Of a DNA stretch of 49,208 nt, positions 7,144 through 14,705 are shown one piece after another. How positions within the stretch are numbered: the first letter of the stretch is position 1; each line of letters opens with the position of its first letter. The position numbers and the translations under genes were made by a program. Source of the stretch: Asaia bogorensis (GTDB lineage Bacteria > Pseudomonadota > Alphaproteobacteria > Reyranellales > Reyranellaceae); assembly GCA_945889625.1 (NCBI GenBank), contig CAMDCE010000038.1, forward strand, positions 1 through 49,208, written 5' to 3'. Below the pieces are notes generated by a model. It saw only the letters and a list, made by a program, of their open reading frames with translations, made no database searches and was not told where the DNA came from.

Positions 7144-7983
7144 TCAGGCAGCCGCTTCCGCCACTGCGGTCCGGGCACGCACCCGCTCGCGGTGGAGAAT
7201 GTAGAGGCCGGAGCCAATGACCAGCGGCAGGCCGTACCAGACCATGGGAGAAGGCTCCTCCTTGAACCAGAGGTAGCCAAACAGCATCGCCAGGACGATG
7301 GAAGTGTAGTCGAACGGCGCCAGCACCGAGGTCGGCGCCAGCCGTAGCGCACGCGTCACCAGGATCTGGGCGACGCCACCGATCAGGCCCAATGAGCTCA
7401 GCCAGAACCAGTCGACGAGCGACGGCCACTTCCACTCCGGGATCGCGCCAACCAGTGAAATCACACTGGCAAACAGGCAAAACCAGAAGATCGTTGCCGC
7501 ATCGTGGTCGTGACGACTGATCAGGCGCGTCAGCACCGTCGACAACGAGTAGGAGAAGGTCGCCAGCAACACGACCAGCGACAGCCAATGGACCGAGATG
7601 TTCCATGGCTCGAGCATGATCAGCACGCCCATGAAGCCCACGGCGACGGCGCTCCAGCGCCGCCAGCCCACCGCTTCCTTGAGGATGGGCACGGCGAGCG
7701 CCACCATGAACAGCGGTGCGGCGTATGAGATGGCGTAGGCGTCGACCAGCGGCATGCGCGGGAAGATGTAGAAGAATCCCAGCAAGCTGACGAAGCCGGT
7801 GACGATGCGGAAGACCTGCAACAGCGGGCGGGTACTGCGGATGCGCCGGAGCCCGCCTACGCCGCGGACCAGGAAATATAGCGGCAGCAGGGCGATGGCG
7901 CTGCGAAACAGCATCATCTGGAACGGCCCGTACGAATCGCCCAGCCATTTCACCAAGGCATCCATGGTGGAAAAGAGCGCCAA
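7144..7983 (-). CDS. EamA/DMT-family inner-membrane transporter
   Basis: The product is about 279 residues with roughly ten hydrophobic segments and two EamA repeats, the usual drug/metabolite transporter layout. Substrate unknown. The frame opens with TTG at 7983 (ALFSTMDALVKWLG), which would start in the middle of the first membrane helix. The same frame is open back to a TAA near 8058 with no ATG, and CTG 8037 (in the frame LSAPTSSTLLGIYAR) would restore a full first helix, with AAGG about 10 nt upstream of it. The true start is therefore probably non-ATG and upstream. Confidence 0.85.
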   Translation of the reverse strand: MALFSTMDALVKWLGDSYGPFQMMLFRSAIALLPLYFLVRGVGGLRRIRSTRPLLQVFRIVTGFVSLLGFFYIFPRMPLVDAYAISYAAPLFMVALAVPILKEAVGWRRWSAVAVGFMGVLIMLEPWNISVHWLSLVVLLATFSYSLSTVLTRLISRHDHDAATIFWFCLFASVISLVGAIPEWKWPSLVDWFWLSSLGLIGGVAQILVTRALRLAPTSVLAPFDYTSIVLAMLFGYLWFKEEPSPMVWYGLPLVIGSGLYILHRERVRARTAVAEAAA

Positions 7984-8210
7984 AGCGGCGACTCTGGCGT
8001 AGATGCCGAGTAGCGTTGAAGAAGTAGGGGCGGACAGGGTGTGCTGCCTTGGTTAGGTGAGCGGGGAGGAGCTGTTAACGGCAGCGGCGAGCTACATACG
8101 GCCTTAGGCGCACACCGAGAACTTTTTGCACTGCAATTATTTTCCAGAACACCCGTATTCCCACTTGCAAATCGTTCGCGACATAGGCTCAGGCCGTGCT
8201 TTGTACTATA

Positions 8211-8660
8211 ATGCACGGGGTGGGTAACTTCTGGAGCACGACTATCGTTGTAGGCCTGATCGCGGCAGCACCAGCAGTCGCGCAGCAAGCCGTGCCGGCT
8301 CAACAAGCAGCGCCGACACAACAAGCGGCGCCGCAGCCGACGCCGCAATTGCGCGCGGCTTATGATGCGGCGTTTAAGGCGACGCTGGCCAAGCCGGCGG
8401 ATCCGGAGACGCTGGTCAAATATGCCGATCTGGCCGTCCAGGTCGGTGACTACGAGGGGGCGATCTCGGCGCTCGAGCGCTTGCTGCTGATCGATGGCGA
8501 TCAACCGCAGGTGAAGCTCGAGCTGGGTGTGCTTTATGTGCGGCTTGGATCATTCGAGGCTGCGCGGAACTACTTTGAGGAAGTGTTGGTGTCACCGACG
8601 GCTACGGAAGAGTTGAAGGACAAAGCGGACGAGTATCTTGAGAAGACTGCGCGACCTTAG
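8211..8660 (+). CDS. Secreted TPR protein, first gene of a FecR/CHASE2 cluster
   Basis: From ATG 8211 the product is about 149 residues: a signal peptide ending APAVAQ, a low-complexity Gln/Ala/Pro linker (QQAVPAQQAAPTQQAAPQP) and two or three tetratricopeptide repeats (about 65-140, including LVKYADLAVQVGDYEGAISALERLLLI and VKLELGVLYVRLGSFEAARNYFEEVL). TPRs mediate protein contacts, so a periplasmic scaffold for the FecR protein encoded 113 bp downstream is likely by inference. The frame also opens at GTG 8196, and GTG 8220 would put the signal peptide closer to the start. A TATAAT at 8207-8212 overlaps ATG 8211. Confidence 0.75.
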   Translation: MHGVGNFWSTTIVVGLIAAAPAVAQQAVPAQQAAPTQQAAPQPTPQLRAAYDAAFKATLAKPADPETLVKYADLAVQVGDYEGAISALERLLLIDGDQPQVKLELGVLYVRLGSFEAARNYFEEVLVSPTATEELKDKADEYLEKTARP

Positions 8661-8773
8661 ATCTGCCGCGAGAACTGCATGCAGGCGAGCGGGACCGATC
8701 GGGAACGATGCCACGAAGTTTTCGAAGTTCGTAATCGAGCGTCGGACGGCGATCGTGGATGTGGATGGATCAA

Positions 8774-10864
8774 ATGACGAGCTTTAGGGGTCGGACTTTC
8801 GCGTTGGCGATGGCCTTCACTCTTGCAGGTGCACCGGCTTGGGCGCGGGTCGGCGTGGCGTCGGTTGTCGAAGGCGAGCCGCTGGGAAAGCCGCCGGCAA
8901 CGACGGAACGCGTCCTGAAAATCGGCAACGACATGCAGCCGAACGAACGGATCACCACCAAGACCGGTGACCGGGTGCATATCGTCTTTCTCGATGGATC
9001 GTCGCTGACCGTCGGACCGAACAGCGTGCTGGTGGTCGACAAGTTCGTCTTCGATCCGGAGAAAAGAACCGGCGAACTCGCCCTCAATGCGCCGGTCGGC
9101 GTCTTTCGTTTCGTCGGCGGAGCCATCAGCAAGACCTCGGAGGTCAAGATCAAGACGCCGTCGGCGTCGATGGGCATTCGCGGCGGCATCGCCACGTTCA
9201 ATGTCGCCCCGACCGGTCAGACGACCGCCAACTTCCTGTTCGGCACGTCGCTCACGGTGACGAGCCAGGGCGTCACTCGCACGATGACCGATGCCGGGAC
9301 GCGGGTTAACGTCAATCTCGGCGCGCCGCCAACGCCGCCCTCGGTCATTCCGCCGGGAGGCCTCGCTCCCGATCGCGCGCTTCAGCAGAACGCCGGACTG
9401 CAGGTCTCGATGACCAGCCGGTCGGGTGGACTGCCTCCCGGAGCGGGAGGCGCAGGCGCGGGAGGCGCAGGTGCCGCCGGCCAACAGGCCGCAACGGCGC
9501 CACGACCGGGCGCGGCGACGGGCACTGCGCGCTCTCGAGGCACGGCGGCACCGCGGACTCCAGGGGCCAATGCTCCAGGAGGTGCCCCAGGACAAGCCGC
9601 GAAACCCGCGGCGGCGGCGGTTGGCGTAGCTCTTGCGGGTTCCGGCCTGAGTGGGCGCAACTCGAGCGTGGCTCCGGCCGTGGTGGTGGCTCAACTATCG
9701 CCGGCGGCCCAAGCCGCCTTGCCAGGTGGCGGTCTTCAAACGGCTGCAGGCGCCCAGCCGGGCGCCGGCGGCGTGCAGGTCGCGCAAGCGGGGCCAGGTG
9801 GAGCGGCGGCGCCAGCCGCGCCCGGGCAGCAACAGAATCAGCAGGGTCAAGGTCAGCAGGGCCAAGCCGGCGGGCCTCAGCAGGGCGCAGGGCCAGCTCC
9901 GGCCGGCGGGCCTCAGCAGGGCGCAGGGCCGGCTCCGGCCGGCGGCCCGCAGCAAGGTGCTGGTCCCGCCCCGGCTGGTGGTCCGCAGCAAGGCGGCCCA
10001 CAGCAGGGTGCCGGTCCAGGCGCGGCGGAAGGCACTGGGCCTCAGCAAGGTGCTGGTCCCGCCCCGGCAGGTGGTCCGCTGCAGGGTGCTGGTCCCGCCC
10101 TAGCTGCTGGTCCTGCCCCGGCTGGTGGTCCGCTCCAAGGCGCTGGTCCGCAGATAGGTGGCGGTCCGCAAGGCGCCGGCCCCCTGCAAGGCGGTGGCCC
10201 GCAGATCGGAGGCGGCCCGTTGCAAGGCGGCGGTCCCCAAGGCGGTGGCCCTCTGCAGGCTGGTGGTGGTCCACAAGGTGGTGGTCCGTTGCAGGGTGGT
10301 GGCCCGCTGCAAGGCGCCGGTCCGCTTCAGGGCGCCGGTCCGCTTCAGGGCGCTGGTCCCCTTCAAGGTGCAGGCCCGCTTGCAGGCGGCAGCCCGTTGC
10401 AGGGCGGGTCTCCGCTGCTGGGCGCCGGCCCACTTCAGGGTGCCGGGCCGTTGCTCGGTGCTGGCCCCCTTCAAGGTGCTGGCCCGCTGGTCGGTGCCGG
10501 CCCGCTGCAGGGCTCGGCCCCGTTGCTCGCTGGCGGACCTGCGCCGGCCGTCGCTCCCGTTCTCTTCGTGCCGCAAAACACCGGTGCCCCGCCGCCGATG
10601 CCGATTGCATTGCTGATCGCGCCGCCGCCGCCGCCGTTGTTGCCGCCTGCGCCACCACCCGACACACCTACGCCGCCGACCGCTGGGCCGCCGCCGCCCG
10701 CGCCGCCGCCACCGCCACCGCCGCCCCCACCACCGCCGCCGCCACCACCTGCGCCGCCGCCGCCGGTCGTCTGCGTGACGTGTGGCTTGCCGCCACCGCC
10801 ACCACCGCCGCCACCGCCTCCGGTTCCGCAGCCGCCGCCCTGCTCGAACGCGAGCTGCACTTAG
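8774..10864 (+). CDS. Giant secreted FecR-domain protein with GPxQGAGP repeats and polyproline tail
   Basis: From ATG 8774 the product is 696 residues (ATG 8759 would add five). A signal peptide ends near residue 25 (GAPAWA). A FecR domain covers about 45-185: NERITTKTGDRVHIVFLDG, SLTVGPNSVLVVDKFVFDP, VGVFRFVGGAISK and IKTPSASMGIRGG. FecR domains act in the periplasm, classically sensing and relaying an envelope signal. There is no cytoplasmic or membrane anti-sigma part here. A Gly/Ala/Pro/Gln region follows, with near-periodic GAGPLQ and GGPQQGAGPAPA repeats (about 365-590), then a polyproline tail with four cysteines near the end (CVTCG and CSNASC). The bacterial collagen-like look suggests an extended envelope or surface stalk. 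It sits between the TPR and CHASE2 cyclase genes. Confidence 0.85.
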   Translation: MTSFRGRTFALAMAFTLAGAPAWARVGVASVVEGEPLGKPPATTERVLKIGNDMQPNERITTKTGDRVHIVFLDGSSLTVGPNSVLVVDKFVFDPEKRTGELALNAPVGVFRFVGGAISKTSEVKIKTPSASMGIRGGIATFNVAPTGQTTANFLFGTSLTVTSQGVTRTMTDAGTRVNVNLGAPPTPPSVIPPGGLAPDRALQQNAGLQVSMTSRSGGLPPGAGGAGAGGAGAAGQQAATAPRPGAATGTARSRGTAAPRTPGANAPGGAPGQAAKPAAAAVGVALAGSGLSGRNSSVAPAVVVAQLSPAAQAALPGGGLQTAAGAQPGAGGVQVAQAGPGGAAAPAAPGQQQNQQGQGQQGQAGGPQQGAGPAPAGGPQQGAGPAPAGGPQQGAGPAPAGGPQQGGPQQGAGPGAAEGTGPQQGAGPAPAGGPLQGAGPALAAGPAPAGGPLQGAGPQIGGGPQGAGPLQGGGPQIGGGPLQGGGPQGGGPLQAGGGPQGGGPLQGGGPLQGAGPLQGAGPLQGAGPLQGAGPLAGGSPLQGGSPLLGAGPLQGAGPLLGAGPLQGAGPLVGAGPLQGSAPLLAGGPAPAVAPVLFVPQNTGAPPPMPIALLIAPPPPPLLPPAPPPDTPTPPTAGPPPPAPPPPPPPPPPPPPPPPAPPPPVVCVTCGLPPPPPPPPPPPVPQPPPCSNASCT
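9868..10550 (+). repeat. Coding low-complexity repeats (GPQQGAGPAPAG and GAGPLQ units)
   Basis: This region is made of 36-bp units encoding G-P-Q-Q-G-A-G-P-A-P-A-G, then many 18-bp units encoding G-A/G-G-P-L-Q. It is best conserved around 10310-10380, where consecutive 18-bp copies differ mainly at third positions. Because both strands are open through it, long spurious frames appear on the minus strand. Copy number is likely to vary by slippage. Confidence 0.8.
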
Positions 10865-10870
10865 CGAATC

Positions 10871-10901
10871 GGCGCCGGACAGAATCTTTTCTGCCGGCGC
10901 C
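10871..10901. other. Strong stem-loop between the FecR and cyclase genes
   Basis: GGCGCCGGACAGA (10871-10883) pairs with TCTGCCGGCGCC (10890-10901), a 12-bp stem with one bulged A and a 6-nt loop. It begins 7 bp after the FecR-protein stop codon. No U-tract follows on the plus strand, so it is not a standard terminator. It may limit read-through or protect the upstream message. Confidence 0.5.
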
Positions 10902-11016
10902 GGCTTCGATCCGGCAAGCGGACCAACCTTCATTGCGCTTCGCGCTGCCCTGAGCGCGGTTTGGCTTGGGCGGCGTCCTTCCGTAGAGTGATGCCTGCAG
11001 GAGGGATTGCCGGCAG

Positions 11017-13299
11017 ATGGGCATGAGTTGGTTGTTTGGCGGCGCTGGCAAGCCACGCGCGCCGGTAATCGTCGCTCTGCTCGTGCTGATGAATGCGTTG
11101 ATGCTGCGCGTGGCCGATCCCGCCGAATTGACCAGGCTGCGCAGCTTTGCCTTCGACAGCTACCAGCGCCTGAAACCGCGCGTGCCGGCCGAAGAGCTGC
11201 CGGTGCGCATCATCGACATCGACGAGGCCGCACTCGCCGAATACGGCCAATGGCCGTGGCCGCGAACCCTGCTCGCCGAGCTCGTCTACAAGCTCACGGC
11301 AAGGGGTGTGGCCACTATCGCTTTCGACGTCGTGTTCGCCGAGCCGGACCGGTTGTCGATCGACGCCGTGGTGCGCGACCTGCCGGCAGACGAGCAAACT
11401 GAGGAACTACGCCGGATCGCCGCGTCGTTCCCCAACAACGACGAAGTGTTCGCCGAGGCGATTGCCCGGTCGTCGGTGGTCACCGGCTTCGGCTTCGACC
11501 TCCAGGGGTCGGCAAAGCCACCGCGCCGGTTCCATGGCATCGCGCACAACAGCGGCGAGAAGGATGCCAAGCTGGTCCCCGAACTGATGCGGCAGTTCAT
11601 CCCGAGCCAGCCCGGAGCGGTAAATACCATCGCCGTGCTGGAAGCTGCGGCCAAAGGCAACGGCTCGGTCACGACCGAGGTCGAAACCGCCATTGTCCGC
11701 CAGGTGCCCATGCTCTTTCGGCTCGCCGGCCAACGCGACGAGGATCTTTTCGCCGCTTTGGCCATGGAAGCGCTGCGCGTGGCCCAAGGCGCGTCGACCT
11801 ACCTGGTGCGCTGGTCGGGCGCCCAGGGTCTGGAAGCGTTCGGCGGACGCACCGGCATCGTGTCGATCAGGGTCGGCCAGCTCAACATCGATACCGACGC
11901 CCAGGGCCGCATCGCGCTGTATGACAGCGGCCACGTTCCGGCGCGTTTCATATCCGCCAAGGACGTGCTGAAGGGCACGGCACCGCCCGAGAAGCTCGAT
12001 GGCCATATCGTGTTCGTCGGCACGTCGGCGGTCGGTTTGAAGGATTTGCGCAACACGCCGCTTGTGAATTCGATAGCCGGCGTGGAAATCCATGCTCAGC
12101 TGGCCGAGCAGATCCTGAGCCAGACGTTCCTCGATCGACCCGACTATGCCGAGGGTGCAGAATTTCTCTACCTCATGGCGATCGGGCTGGTGTTCGTCTT
12201 GTTGCTGCCGCGCCTGTCGGCCGCAAGCATGGCGCTGGTGGCTGCGGCCTTCATCGGTATCGGCGTCGTCGCGCCCTGGATCGCGTTCTCCGAGTTCCGG
12301 CTGCTGCTCGATCCGATCTATCCGCCGGTCACGTTGGCCGCGATCTATGTTGCCGGCTCGGCGCTGAGCTTCATGCGGGCCGAACGCGACCGCCGGGAAA
12401 TCCGCGGCGCGTTCAATCTCTATCTGTCACCCGACAGAGTGGAAGAGATCGCACGCAACCCGGACCTGCTGAAGCTTGGTGGCGAGCAGCGCGAAATTAC
12501 CGTCATGTTCACCGACGTGCGCGGCTTTACGACCATTTCCGAGCAGTTCGACCCGCAGGGCCTCACGCGCTTTATGAACCGGTTTCTGACTCCGATGACC
12601 GACCTCATCCAGGCGCACCGGGGCACGATCGACAAATACATGGGTGACGCGATCATGGCGTTCTGGAATGCGCCGCTTCCCGTCGAAGGTCATGCGGCGC
12701 GCAGTTGCCAGACCGCTCTTGCCATGCAAGCTCGGCTGAGCGAGCTGAACGTGGACTGGAAGGCCGAGGCTGAAGCCGAAGGTCGCAAGCACATCCCGGT
12801 CAATATCGGCGTCGGGCTCAACACCGGCCTGGCCACGGTCGGCAATTTCGGCTCCACCCAGCGCCTGACCTATTCCTGCCTCGGCGACGAGGTCAATCTT
12901 GCCTCCCGCCTCGAAGGCCAATGCAAGACATACGCGACTGGCGTCATCATCGGCGCCAAGACGCGCCTGCAGGTGCCGGAATTCGCTGCCGTCGAACTCG
13001 ACCTCATCCAGGTCAAGGGCAAGACCGAGCCGGAGCGCATGTTTGCGCTGCTCGGCGATTCCGCGCTGAGGCAATCCGCGGCGTTCCGCGACCTGATCGA
13101 CAAGCAAACCGCATTCCTCGCAGCCTATCGGTCTGGGGCGTTTGCCGAGGCGAGGAACATGATCGCAGGACTTGAGACAGTGGCGATGGCGGCAAATTGG
13201 CGACAAGGCTACTACGCCATGATGGGGGTGCGGATCGACGAGTTGATGGCCGATCCGCCAGTGGCCTGGACGGGGGTCTATGTCGCCAAGGACAAATGA
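11017..13299 (+). CDS. CHASE2-domain class III adenylate/guanylate cyclase
   Basis: The product is 760 residues. A short N-terminal membrane anchor precedes a periplasmic CHASE2 sensor domain (about 30-370; RIIDIDEAALAEYGQWPWPR and VFVGTSAVGLKDLRNTPL are typical). Three hydrophobic segments follow (about 385-455), then a cytoplasmic class III cyclase domain (about 485-680). Both metal-binding aspartates are present, Asp500 in FTDVRGFTT and Asp544 in YMGDAIMAFWNAP. The LGDEVNLASRLE segment supplies the base-contact Asp and transition-state Arg, and the Lys in TIDKYMGD with that Asp favours ATP. It should make cAMP in response to an envelope signal. GGAGGG lies about 12 nt before ATG 11017. Its end overlaps the next gene by 20 bp. 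Confidence 0.93.
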   Translation: MGMSWLFGGAGKPRAPVIVALLVLMNALMLRVADPAELTRLRSFAFDSYQRLKPRVPAEELPVRIIDIDEAALAEYGQWPWPRTLLAELVYKLTARGVATIAFDVVFAEPDRLSIDAVVRDLPADEQTEELRRIAASFPNNDEVFAEAIARSSVVTGFGFDLQGSAKPPRRFHGIAHNSGEKDAKLVPELMRQFIPSQPGAVNTIAVLEAAAKGNGSVTTEVETAIVRQVPMLFRLAGQRDEDLFAALAMEALRVAQGASTYLVRWSGAQGLEAFGGRTGIVSIRVGQLNIDTDAQGRIALYDSGHVPARFISAKDVLKGTAPPEKLDGHIVFVGTSAVGLKDLRNTPLVNSIAGVEIHAQLAEQILSQTFLDRPDYAEGAEFLYLMAIGLVFVLLLPRLSAASMALVAAAFIGIGVVAPWIAFSEFRLLLDPIYPPVTLAAIYVAGSALSFMRAERDRREIRGAFNLYLSPDRVEEIARNPDLLKLGGEQREITVMFTDVRGFTTISEQFDPQGLTRFMNRFLTPMTDLIQAHRGTIDKYMGDAIMAFWNAPLPVEGHAARSCQTALAMQARLSELNVDWKAEAEAEGRKHIPVNIGVGLNTGLATVGNFGSTQRLTYSCLGDEVNLASRLEGQCKTYATGVIIGAKTRLQVPEFAAVELDLIQVKGKTEPERMFALLGDSALRQSAAFRDLIDKQTAFLAAYRSGAFAEARNMIAGLETVAMAANWRQGYYAMMGVRIDELMADPPVAWTGVYVAKDK

Positions 13300-14191
13300 C
13301 GCCCTCGAGCGCATCGAGCGGCTGATCTGTCGCGACGTCGGACGAGGCACACAGGAGCTGATAGAGGCCAGCCGGGGCGACCTCGCGGCGGCGGCGCGAT
13401 CGCTCGCCGGCGCCACCGGAGCAGGCCTGGTCACCGGGTTCTTCGTGCCGCGCGGCGACACGCCGGCTGCCGAGACGGACGGACCGGTCGGTAGTGCCTT
13501 GCTGGCCGCGGCTCTGGCAGCGTGCGGCGTGCCGGCGCGGATCGCGGTCGACACGCCCTGTGCCGCTGCCGTGCGCGTGGCGATCGACGCGGCGGGCGGC
13601 GGGGTAGGCGTCGATGAAGTCGGTGTCGACGACCGCACAGGCATCGAGCGCGTGGCCCGTGCCTGGAGCGAAGCCGGCATCAGCCACGCCATCGCCATCG
13701 AGCGCTGTGGCCGCAGCGCCGACGGTCGACCACGCAACATGCGTGGCGCCGATGTCTCGCCCTGGACGGCGCCGCTCGACGATCTTTTCCTGGCCGGACG
13801 CTGGACGCGGCTCGGGGTGGGCGACGGCGGCAACGAGATCGGCATGGGCAAACTGCCGGCCGGCTTGATCGGCCGGACTGTCCCGAACGGCGAACTGATC
13901 GCCAGTACGACGACCTGCGATCATCTCGTGGTTGCCGGGGTGTCCAACTGGGGCGCGTACGGATTGCTGGCCGCTCTCGCCGTGCTGCGCGCCGACTGGT
14001 CGCCGATCCTCGACAAATTTCTGTCCGCAGAACGAGACCTCTTCGTCACCCGTGCGGTCGTCGACAAGGCGGGCGCCATCGACGGCGTTTCGGCCCGCCG
14101 TGAAGCGACGGTCGACGGTTTCGGGCCGGAGATCCATGGTGCACTGATCCACGGGCTGCGTCGCATTGCCTGGGGAGAGGTCGCGGACTAG
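13280..14191 (+). CDS. DUF4392 / D-glutamate-cyclase-like protein
   Basis: The product is 303 residues matching the DUF4392 family, the C-terminal domain of mammalian D-glutamate cyclase. That enzyme converts D-glutamate to 5-oxo-D-proline. The family hallmark is visible as LGVGDGGNEIGMGK (about 178-191). Other typical parts are TGFFVPRGDTPAAETDGP and the C-terminal DGFGPEIHGALI. The gene starts inside the cyclase gene (20-bp overlap, different frame), so translation is probably coupled. Why a glutamate cyclase homologue should follow a nucleotide cyclase is not obvious. A pyroglutamyl peptidase lies elsewhere in the window (28401) but is not linked to it. Confidence 0.8.
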   Translation: MSPRTNDALERIERLICRDVGRGTQELIEASRGDLAAAARSLAGATGAGLVTGFFVPRGDTPAAETDGPVGSALLAAALAACGVPARIAVDTPCAAAVRVAIDAAGGGVGVDEVGVDDRTGIERVARAWSEAGISHAIAIERCGRSADGRPRNMRGADVSPWTAPLDDLFLAGRWTRLGVGDGGNEIGMGKLPAGLIGRTVPNGELIASTTTCDHLVVAGVSNWGAYGLLAALAVLRADWSPILDKFLSAERDLFVTRAVVDKAGAIDGVSARREATVDGFGPEIHGALIHGLRRIAWGEVAD

Positions 14192-14705
14192 GGTCCTTCC
14201 GGTGAAGGTGGGATCGCGCAGAGCGGGCGGGCATGCTTTGGCCGGAGAGCCGTCCGATCTTCGTTCGCGTGCAGGGCGTAGCAACTTCGGTAAGGACCAT
14301 AATCGTCGGATCGACGCGGTTGGGCTTATAGTCAGCCGATGATGATGCGAGCCGTCTGCGTGCCGGGCATCGGCTGCGGTTTTCCGACGGTTTATTTAAC
14401 CGTGGAGGCTCTCCGCGACCGGTGGAGCGACTTCGGTAAGGACCATAATCGTCGGTTCAGGTCGGTCGGGCGTAGGATGGGCGGCATGACGCTCCAGACC
14501 GCCCACGACCATCGCCGCATGCCGATCGCTGGTGCTTTTGTCGATTCGCGAACCTTTCGAGAAGTCTTCGTGAATTGTTCACGAAACGCCACCCAAATGT
14601 CTGAACACGAAGGCATTTTCGGCAGATTCTTGAAACAACCGCCAGAACACGTCAAGGCGCGACGCGCGACGCGGGCAAAAAGTGAGACTCCATGAGAAGA
14701 GTCCG
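14192..14705. other. 514-bp intergenic region with a long direct repeat
   Basis: No convincing gene is seen. A 118-codon plus-strand frame (14339-14695) lacks family resemblance and a good ribosome site. The main feature is a 26-bp perfect direct repeat, annotated separately. The promoter of the downstream acyl-CoA dehydrogenase presumably lies here, but no clear -35/-10 pair stands out. Confidence 0.5.
14284..14455 (+). repeat. 26-bp perfect direct repeat, 146 bp apart
   Basis: The two copies are at 14284-14309 and 14430-14455. Each begins ACTTCGGTAAGGACC and continues with ATAATCGTCGG. The flanks stay loosely similar (AGC upstream with one mismatch, CGGTTGGGC against CGGTCGGGC about 8 bp downstream), so the ancestral unit may have been longer. 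They lie in non-coding DNA. They could be regulator sites, remnants of a duplicated insertion, or part of a dispersed genomic repeat. Confidence 0.75.

Noticed and set aside
9345..11056. Long open frames on the minus strand across the FecR-protein gene (up to about 440 codons), rich in Arg/Pro/Gly
   Set aside because: They are antisense shadows of GC-rich repeat DNA with no ribosome site or family pattern; the plus-strand frame has a signal peptide and FecR motifs.
14339..14695. 118-codon plus-strand frame in the gap before the acyl-CoA dehydrogenase
   Set aside because: It spans one copy of the 26-bp repeat, has an atypical composition and no family signal.
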